In this document: in pieces, positions 35,716 to 44,443 of the stretch
Numbering within the stretch: position 1 is the first letter of the stretch
How the letters are laid out: the number at the start of each line of letters is the position of its first letter
Assembly: GCA_023400405.1 (NCBI GenBank)
Contig: JAEXFD010000036.1
Coordinates: forward strand, 1 to 44,443
Reading direction: 5' to 3'
DNA length: 44,443 bases
From: Pseudomonadota bacterium
Lineage (GTDB): Bacteria; Pseudomonadota; Alphaproteobacteria; Sphingomonadales; Sphingomonadaceae
Translations under genes and position numbers: made by a program
Notes under the pieces: generated by a model
Told to the model about the DNA's origin: nothing
What the model saw: only the letters and a program-made list of their open reading frames with translations
The model's database searches: none

Positions 35716-37644
35716 TTACTTCGCGTAATTCGCTGCCTCGTCCACCGGCACCACCGGCAGCAGCACGCTGCTCGACTGCGCGCCGCCATAGACCAGCGTC
35801 ACCGTCGCCTTCTGATAGTCCTCGGGTTTGGCGAAGAAGATGTTGGGGACGAATTTCTGCGGATTGCGGTCATAGACCGGGAACAGGCTCGACTGGACCT
35901 GGACCATGATCCGGTGCCCCGGCTGGAAGACGTGGTTCACCGTCGGCAGGCGGAACTTGTATTCCTGCACCTTGTTCGCCGGGATGGCCGTCGGGCGCTC
36001 GAAAGAGTTGCGATAGCGGCCGCGGAAGATGTCGAGCGCGATCGGCAGCTGGAAGCCGCCCATTTCCTTCTTCGTCGCATTCTCGGCCGGATAGACGTCG
36101 ATCACCTTGACGACGAAATCACCATCGGTGCCGGTCGTCTTGGCGAACAGATCGGCGATCGGCGCGCCCGATACGCGGACTGGCGCAGTCAGCGGATCGG
36201 TCATGTACGTCATCACGTCGGTCCGCCCGTCGACGAAGCGCTGGTCGGTGACGAGATAGGTCGACCAGCGGCCGTCCGAGAAGTTCACCGGGCGCGGCAG
36301 GTGCGGCACCGGCTTGGCGGGATCGGAGACATAGGAATCCGATCCCGCGCCCGGCTTGTCGAAGCCGAGGCCCTCTGCCGGCTTCAGGTAGATCGGGGTG
36401 AGCTTGGTGTCGCAGCCGTCATTGCAGGCGAGCGGCCATTTGCTGAGATATTCCCAGCGATTGTCGCCGGTATTGTAGAAGCTCGCCTTGGCCGGCGTGA
36501 AGGGCGGCGCGCCGTCCTTGAGATAGGCGTTGAAGAAGGGCAGCAGGATGTCGCGCCGCGCCTGGAGCGCGGTGTCGCCTTCGAAATTGAGCTGCCCAAG
36601 CGTCGAGCCATTGTAGTTGAAGCCCGAATGACGCCACGGGCCCATCAGCAGGAAGTTGCGATCGGCGGCCGGCGTCTTCTGCATCGCCTCCCAGCTATGG
36701 ATCGCACCGTACATGTCCTCATGGTCCCAGATGCCCTGTTCCCACAGCGTCGGAACATTGGAGGGGTTCGCGGCGATCAGCTTGTCGAGCGCCTGGAGCT
36801 GCCAGAATTTGTCGTACGCCACATGGCTCGACATCTTGTTCCAGGCGGGCAGCTGGTCATAGCCGAACTTCTTCGCCCAATCGCCGGCCGAGCCGACCTT
36901 GCGGAAGGTCTCGTAATCGTCCCAATCGGGGCGGTACGGCGCCTTGCCTTCGCCCTTGTAGCCGGTCTGCGCGCCGATCCAGCCGATATTGGCGAGGCGG
37001 AAGGCGCCGTAATGGAACCAGTCGTCGCCCATCCAGCCGTCGATCATCGGGCTTTCGGGCGCGGCGACCTTGAGCGCCGGGTGCGGCCCGAGCAGCGCCA
37101 TCACCACGGTGAACCCCTCGTAGGACGACCCCAGCATCCCCACCTTGCCGTTCGTCTCCGGGATGTTCTTCACCATCCAGTCGATCGAATCATAGGCATC
37201 GGTAGTGTGATCGACCTTGGTCGGGTTCAGCGGCCCCACCGGCGGGCGGGTGATCACATACTCCCCTTCCGACTTGTACTTGCCGCGAATGTCCTGGAAC
37301 ACGCGGATATAGCCCGCCTTGACGAACACCTCGTCGCCCTCGGGCAGCGCGTTGACCATCTGGCCGCTCTCGGTGCGCTTGACGCGGCCGGCGGCGTTGT
37401 AGGGCGTGCGGGTGAAGAGGATCGGGGCGTTCCTGGCGCCCTTGGGGATGATGATGACGGTGTAGAGCTTCACTCCGTCGCGCATCGGGATCATCACTTC
37501 GCGCTTGATGAAGTCCGAGGGTTGAGCCGGGGGCTGGAAGTTCGCCGGGATGTCGTTGAAGGGCGCGGACGCAGAATTGTCTTGTGCATGGGCCGTCGTG
37601 ACGAGGGCGGTTGCGGCAGCGAATGCGAGCAGCGCGGGTTTCAT
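35716..37644 (-). CDS. Alpha-amino-acid ester hydrolase (CocE/NonD, S15-like)
   Basis: A 642-residue exported serine hydrolase with signal peptide MKPALLAFAAATALVTTAHAQ. The catalytic triad is visible: Ser174 in GMLGSSYEGF, Asp307 in WDHED, and His339 in MGPWRHSG. Asp208 (GDDWF), Glu309 and Asp310 form the carboxylate cluster that binds the substrate amino group. These positions agree, nearly residue by residue, with the characterised Xanthomonas citri enzyme as I remember it. The enzymes hydrolyse or transfer alpha-amino acyl groups, including those of beta-lactam antibiotics such as ampicillin and cephalexin. The C-terminal jelly-roll (about 430-640) is complete. It is a single gene, facing neither neighbour in an operon. 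The natural substrate is unknown. Confidence 0.9.
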   Translation of the reverse strand: MKPALLAFAAATALVTTAHAQDNSASAPFNDIPANFQPPAQPSDFIKREVMIPMRDGVKLYTVIIIPKGARNAPILFTRTPYNAAGRVKRTESGQMVNALPEGDEVFVKAGYIRVFQDIRGKYKSEGEYVITRPPVGPLNPTKVDHTTDAYDSIDWMVKNIPETNGKVGMLGSSYEGFTVVMALLGPHPALKVAAPESPMIDGWMGDDWFHYGAFRLANIGWIGAQTGYKGEGKAPYRPDWDDYETFRKVGSAGDWAKKFGYDQLPAWNKMSSHVAYDKFWQLQALDKLIAANPSNVPTLWEQGIWDHEDMYGAIHSWEAMQKTPAADRNFLLMGPWRHSGFNYNGSTLGQLNFEGDTALQARRDILLPFFNAYLKDGAPPFTPAKASFYNTGDNRWEYLSKWPLACNDGCDTKLTPIYLKPAEGLGFDKPGAGSDSYVSDPAKPVPHLPRPVNFSDGRWSTYLVTDQRFVDGRTDVMTYMTDPLTAPVRVSGAPIADLFAKTTGTDGDFVVKVIDVYPAENATKKEMGGFQLPIALDIFRGRYRNSFERPTAIPANKVQEYKFRLPTVNHVFQPGHRIMVQVQSSLFPVYDRNPQKFVPNIFFAKPEDYQKATVTLVYGGAQSSSVLLPVVPVDEAANYAK

Positions 37645-37694
37645 GCGATCCTGTCTCCCCTGGGATGCAAATGGGATAGGCGCAAAGCCCGGCC

Positions 37695-37730
37695 AAATGA
37701 AAGGGCCCGCCGCTGCGAAGCGGCGGGCCC
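37695..37730 (-). terminator. Intrinsic terminator after Pro-rich gene
   Basis: GGGCCCGCCGCT (37703-37714) and AGCGGCGGGCCC (37719-37730) form a perfect 12-bp stem with a GCGA loop. On the minus strand it is followed by TTTCATTT. A second hairpin, GATCCTTT/AAAGGATC (37735-37756), overlaps the stop codon of the gene at 37755. Together they end that transcript ahead of the ester hydrolase gene. Confidence 0.8.
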
Positions 37731-37754
37731 ATGCGATCCTTTTCAGGGAAAGGA

Positions 37755-39062
37755 TCAGGCGTGTTCGGGCTGGCCGTAGAGCTCCGCCGCGAGATCGTCG
37801 GTCACGTGCGGACGCGAGGCGCCGATCGCACCCAGACCGCCTTCATAGGCCGGGCGACCGATGCGGAACGCAGCGGCGGTGCGCGCCTCGCTGCCGTCCG
37901 GCAGGGTGTAGCGCGCCTCGGCGACGACGACCGGATTGAAGGTGCGGCCGAGCTCGCCCTTCGGCACGGCGAGGTGCGCGTCAACACGCGTCCCGTCGCC
38001 CGGGGCGATGGTGACCGGCGGGACGATCGCGTCGTTGCCCGGCTCGGTGAGCAGGCGCTCCATCTCGGTGCCCTCGGCATCCGGGAGCATGAAGCTCGAA
38101 ATGCGCACGTCGCGAGCCGGGGTGTCGCCCGAATTGCCGACGGTCAGCTCAAAATCGACGATCGCCTCTTCCTCGCTGGTGCCGGCGCGAACCGGGCGCA
38201 TGCCCAGCTCGATCCACGGCCGCTGGGCGACGGGCGCGGGGGCATCTGCGACGCCAGCGAGGTCTTCACGATCCGGCTTGGCAAGTTCCGCCTCTTCGAC
38301 GGTTTCAGCAACCGGCTCGTGCGAAACCATCGGCTCCGGCGTCGGCGCAATCACCGGTTCACGCTCGACGATTGGGGCACGCTCCACGATCGGGGCACGC
38401 TCCACGATGGGCGAACGCTCGACGACGGGCGCCGCAGCGACCGGCTCATAGGCAGCGTCGCTGGTCACGACTTCTTCGTTCGTGCGGCGGCGTGAGAACA
38501 GGAACAGTGCCAGGCCCGCGATGACGAGCAGCGCGCCGCCGAGGAGCCAAGGCCAAGCCAATCCGGCGCTCCGCTGGCTGGTCGTGTCGGTCACGGTCAC
38601 CGGAGCCGGCGCGCTATCCGCGGCTGGCGCCGCCGGAGCGGGTTGAGTGGCCTGGACGGGTGCGGCGGTCTCCGGAGCCGGCGCGGCCGGCTGAGGAGCG
38701 GCCGCTGTCGGCGCGGGCGTCGTCGCTCGCTCCGCAGGCGCGGCGGGCCGGGCAGGCTGCTCGGTGCGCATCTGGCGCGTCTGGGTTACGGTGCGCTCCG
38801 CACGCGCCGGGGCAGCGCGGCGCTCAGCCGGGGCCGGAGCGTCGGCTGCGGCAACACCGCGCTGCTGCTCTTCGACCGACGGCACGCTCTGCACCACCGG
38901 GGCGGACTGCTGCATCACGACGCGCGGCTGCGCCTGCGGGGCGGGCGCCGGCGCCGGCGTCACCATGATCGGCGGCGGCGTGACTTGCTGAGCATCTTGC
39001 GCCATCGCCGGCGCGGCAAACAGGGCGGCGCCGGAAAGCAGCGCCAAACGGGTCGTACGCAT
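37755..39062 (-). CDS. Pro/Ala-rich single-pass membrane protein, paralogue 2
   Basis: A 435-residue protein with signal peptide (MRTTRLALLSGAALFAAPAMAQ) and an Ala/Pro/Gln-rich region (23-175). One membrane helix (about 178-198, SAGLAWPWLLGGALLVIAGL) is followed by RRRTNEE. An acidic linker with a (VERAPI) repeat (about 211-235) comes next, and then a C-terminal domain (about 280-435) related to that of the gene at 27574-28710. Shared features include an N-terminal strand before DFELTVGNSGDTPARDVRISSF, a GDGTRVDAHLAVP block and a closing GRPAYEGGLGAIGASRPHVTDDLAAELYG. The start follows AAGGAGAG. The order of parts suggests the C-terminal domain lies in the cytoplasm. Function unknown. Confidence 0.8.
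   Translation of the reverse strand: MRTTRLALLSGAALFAAPAMAQDAQQVTPPPIMVTPAPAPAPQAQPRVVMQQSAPVVQSVPSVEEQQRGVAAADAPAPAERRAAPARAERTVTQTRQMRTEQPARPAAPAERATTPAPTAAAPQPAAPAPETAAPVQATQPAPAAPAADSAPAPVTVTDTTSQRSAGLAWPWLLGGALLVIAGLALFLFSRRRTNEEVVTSDAAYEPVAAAPVVERSPIVERAPIVERAPIVEREPVIAPTPEPMVSHEPVAETVEEAELAKPDREDLAGVADAPAPVAQRPWIELGMRPVRAGTSEEEAIVDFELTVGNSGDTPARDVRISSFMLPDAEGTEMERLLTEPGNDAIVPPVTIAPGDGTRVDAHLAVPKGELGRTFNPVVVAEARYTLPDGSEARTAAAFRIGRPAYEGGLGAIGASRPHVTDDLAAELYGQPEHA
38361..38432 (-). repeat. Tandem 18-bp repeat, four copies, in coding sequence
   Basis: Four units related to ACGCTCCACGATCGGGGC start at 38361, 38379, 38397 and 38415. They encode the tandem hexapeptide VER(A/S/E)P(I/V) in the linker of the Pro-rich membrane protein. 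Copy number may vary by slippage. Confidence 0.75.
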
Positions 39063-39156
39063 CACTGGACTCTCCTTCATATCGCAGGTTAAATGAAGGG
39101 AACCGGGATTCTGTCGCGGAGGAAGCTCGAAACTGCGCCGAATCGTTGGGGTCGAG

Positions 39157-39193
39157 CGGCGAATAGATGAGTTCATCTACGGTTCATTCGCCG
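39157..39193. promoter_or_regulatory. Nested palindromes with LexA-like repeat before rpoB
   Basis: CGGCGAAT (39157-39164) pairs with ATTCGCCG (39186-39193). Inside it TAGATGA-GT-TCATCTA (39164-39179) is perfect. GTTC-N7-GTTC (39171-39185) also fits the alphaproteobacterial LexA consensus, though one such match is expected by chance in a window this size. The element lies between the divergent Pro-rich gene and rpoB. In 39063-39156 I see nothing beyond the Shine-Dalgarno sequence. Confidence 0.4.
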
Positions 39194-39236
39194 AACCGAA
39201 GCCACGCATTTCGCGGGAAAAGGTTCCGCGCCGGGG

Positions 39237-39265
39237 TTTACACGATCCTACAGCCACCCTATATC
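39237..39265 (+). promoter_or_regulatory. Candidate rpoB promoter
   Basis: TTTACA (39237-39242), a 17-base spacer and TATATC (39260-39265) form a good sigma-70 promoter about 220 bp before rpoB. It would give rpoBC a promoter of its own, as needed here because rplL ends at a terminator far upstream. The following leader (39272-39484) has no clear hairpin chain. Confidence 0.5.
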
Positions 39266-39484
39266 GCGTGCCTCACCACGGCTCCGGGAAATGATGCGTC
39301 GTCGCGCAGCGCATCGGTCGGATAGGAGTCGCGGTTCTAACAGGACGCTGGAAGCTGCCGAAACCCGGATGGGAGTCGCGCGGCTTTTTCGCGTCCTTCG
39401 CACGTCCCGGCCCCGGATCAGGGGCGCGAAATTACGCCCCCGCCGCGGCTGGGGCACCTTAACGGCTGACGAGGCAAAACACGC

Positions 39485-43660
<4,176 letters not shown>

Positions 43661-43668
43661 CCCGTCCC

Positions 43669-43781
43669 TCCCCCTCCCGCGTGCGGGAGGGGGCTGGGGG
43701 GTGGGCGACCGCCCTCCAAACGCGATACAGCCCGTGGATAGCGGGCGCCCACCCCTAGCCCCTCCCGCAAGCGGGAGGGGG
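43669..43781. repeat. Inverted REP-like pair between rpoB and rpoC
   Basis: Two copies of one element face each other. Copy 1 (43670-43706) has the hairpin CCCCCTCCCGC-GT-GCGGGAGGGGG and then CTGGGGGGTGGGC. Copy 2 is its inverse (about 43746-43781), with GCCCACCCCTAGCC before CCCCTCCCGC-AA-GCGGGAGGGG. The ~40 bases between are unrelated. The arrangement is that of a REPIN/BIME unit and fills nearly the whole 135-bp gap. Confidence 0.9.
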
Positions 43782-43795
43782 AAGAGGTACGAAAA

Positions 43796-44443
43796 ATGAA
43801 CGAACTGACCAATTTCGCGAACCCGCTCGCCAAGCCGGAGACCTTCGACCAGATCCAGATCGGGATCGCGTCGCCGGATCGTATCCGCTCGTGGAGCTTC
43901 GGCGAGATCAAGAAGCCCGAGACGATCAACTATCGCACGTTCAAGCCCGAGCGTGATGGCCTGTTCTGCGCGCGCATCTTCGGTCCGATCAAGGACTACG
44001 AGTGCCTCTGCGGCAAGTACAAGCGCATGAAGTATCGCGGCATCATCTGCGAGAAGTGCGGCGTCGAGGTGACGCTGGCCAAGGTGCGCCGCGAGCGCAT
44101 GGGCCATATCGAGCTGGCCAGCCCGGTCGCTCATATCTGGTTCATGAAGTCGCTGCCCAGCCGTGTCGGCCTGATGGTCGATATGTCGCTGAAGGAGCTG
44201 GAGAAGGTCCTCTACTTCGAGTCCTATGTGGTGCTGGAGCCGGGTCTGACCGACCTCAAGCTGCACCAGCTCCTCACCGAGGACCAGTACCAGAACAAGA
44301 TGGACGAGTTCGGCGAGGACGCCTTCTCCGTCGGCATCGGGGCCGAGGCGGTCAAGCAGATGCTGACCGGCATCGACCTGGGCAAGGAGAGCGCGACGCT
44401 GCGCGCCGAGCTGAAGGAGACCTCCTCCGAGGCCAAGCGCAAG
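43796..44443 (+). CDS. rpoC: DNA-directed RNA polymerase subunit beta', partial
   Basis: The first 216 codons of rpoC; the gene continues past the right edge. The N-terminus carries IQIGIASPDRIRSWSFGEIKKPETINYRT and the zinc-binding CLCGKYKRMKYRGIICEKCGVEVT with four Cys, then ERMGHIELASPVAHIWFMKSLPSRVGL, all typical of beta'. The ATG at 43796 follows AGAGG with eight to nine bases of spacing. It must be transcribed through the repeat pair that separates it from rpoB, since no promoter is evident in the 135-bp gap. Confidence 0.98.
   Translation, partial: MNELTNFANPLAKPETFDQIQIGIASPDRIRSWSFGEIKKPETINYRTFKPERDGLFCARIFGPIKDYECLCGKYKRMKYRGIICEKCGVEVTLAKVRRERMGHIELASPVAHIWFMKSLPSRVGLMVDMSLKELEKVLYFESYVVLEPGLTDLKLHQLLTEDQYQNKMDEFGEDAFSVGIGAEAVKQMLTGIDLGKESATLRAELKETSSEAKRK

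Noticed and set aside
39203..39227. GGAAC-N16-CGT on the minus strand, resembling an EcfG stress promoter before the Pro-rich gene
   Set aside because: The last base of the -10 consensus (CGTT) is wrong, and a match of this length is not rare in GC-rich DNA, so it was not listed as a feature.

Overview
The window reads as a chromosomal segment of a sphingomonad (Alphaproteobacteria, probably Sphingomonas or a close relative). The grounds are the very GC-rich, strongly biased codon use, two large TonB-dependent receptors, the alphaproteobacterial direct-repeat LexA box in front of uvrA, a KaiB/KaiC/HWE-kinase locus without kaiA, and palindromic interspersed elements of a kind I associate with sphingomonad genomes. 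The genus is an inference; no rRNA gene is present.

Layout. 1-3.1 kb: a truncated secreted protein of unknown function, an Mrr-type restriction endonuclease and a P63C-domain protein. 3.3-6.7 kb: a small UVR-motif protein and uvrA, which carries an in-frame palindromic insertion. 6.8-8.8 kb: an AT-richer island with a P-loop ATPase and a convergent unknown gene, a possible defence cassette. 8.8-9.7 kb: a cupin and a hotdog thioesterase. 9.8-16.3 kb: a small polysaccharide-utilisation locus made of two converging operons (GH105-like hydrolase + DUF4861-like protein; TonB receptor + PL5-like lyase). Both operons have the same ATTGGCCTTACCA box upstream. 16.5-19.6 kb: a spermidine-synthase-like methyltransferase fold protein and a second TonB-dependent receptor.

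19.9-43.8 kb carries the normally compact L11-L1-L10-L7/L12-beta-beta' gene set, here split into three pieces. rplK-rplA ends at a strong terminator and is followed by the opposing kaiC-kaiB-HWE kinase operon. rplJ-rplL follows, with a highly structured leader that fits an L10 autoregulatory leader, and ends at its own terminator. About 13.6 kb of unrelated genes then intervene before rpoB-rpoC: an autoregulated DUF2975/Xre operon, two paralogous Pro/Ala-rich membrane proteins, an acyltransferase-SGNH protein, an M16 peptidase pair, a TonB-like secreted protein cluster and an alpha-amino-acid ester hydrolase. rpoC runs off the right edge, and an inverted pair of REP-like hairpins separates rpoB from rpoC.

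The most interesting points are the palindrome inserted in frame in uvrA, the clock-type kai operon inside the ribosomal/RNA polymerase cluster, the shared operator that ties the polysaccharide operons together, the two-operator Xre/DUF2975 promoter, the ATPase island and the paralogous Pro-rich membrane proteins. Coordinates come from reading the sequence directly. No similarity search was run, so family names rest on recognised motifs.
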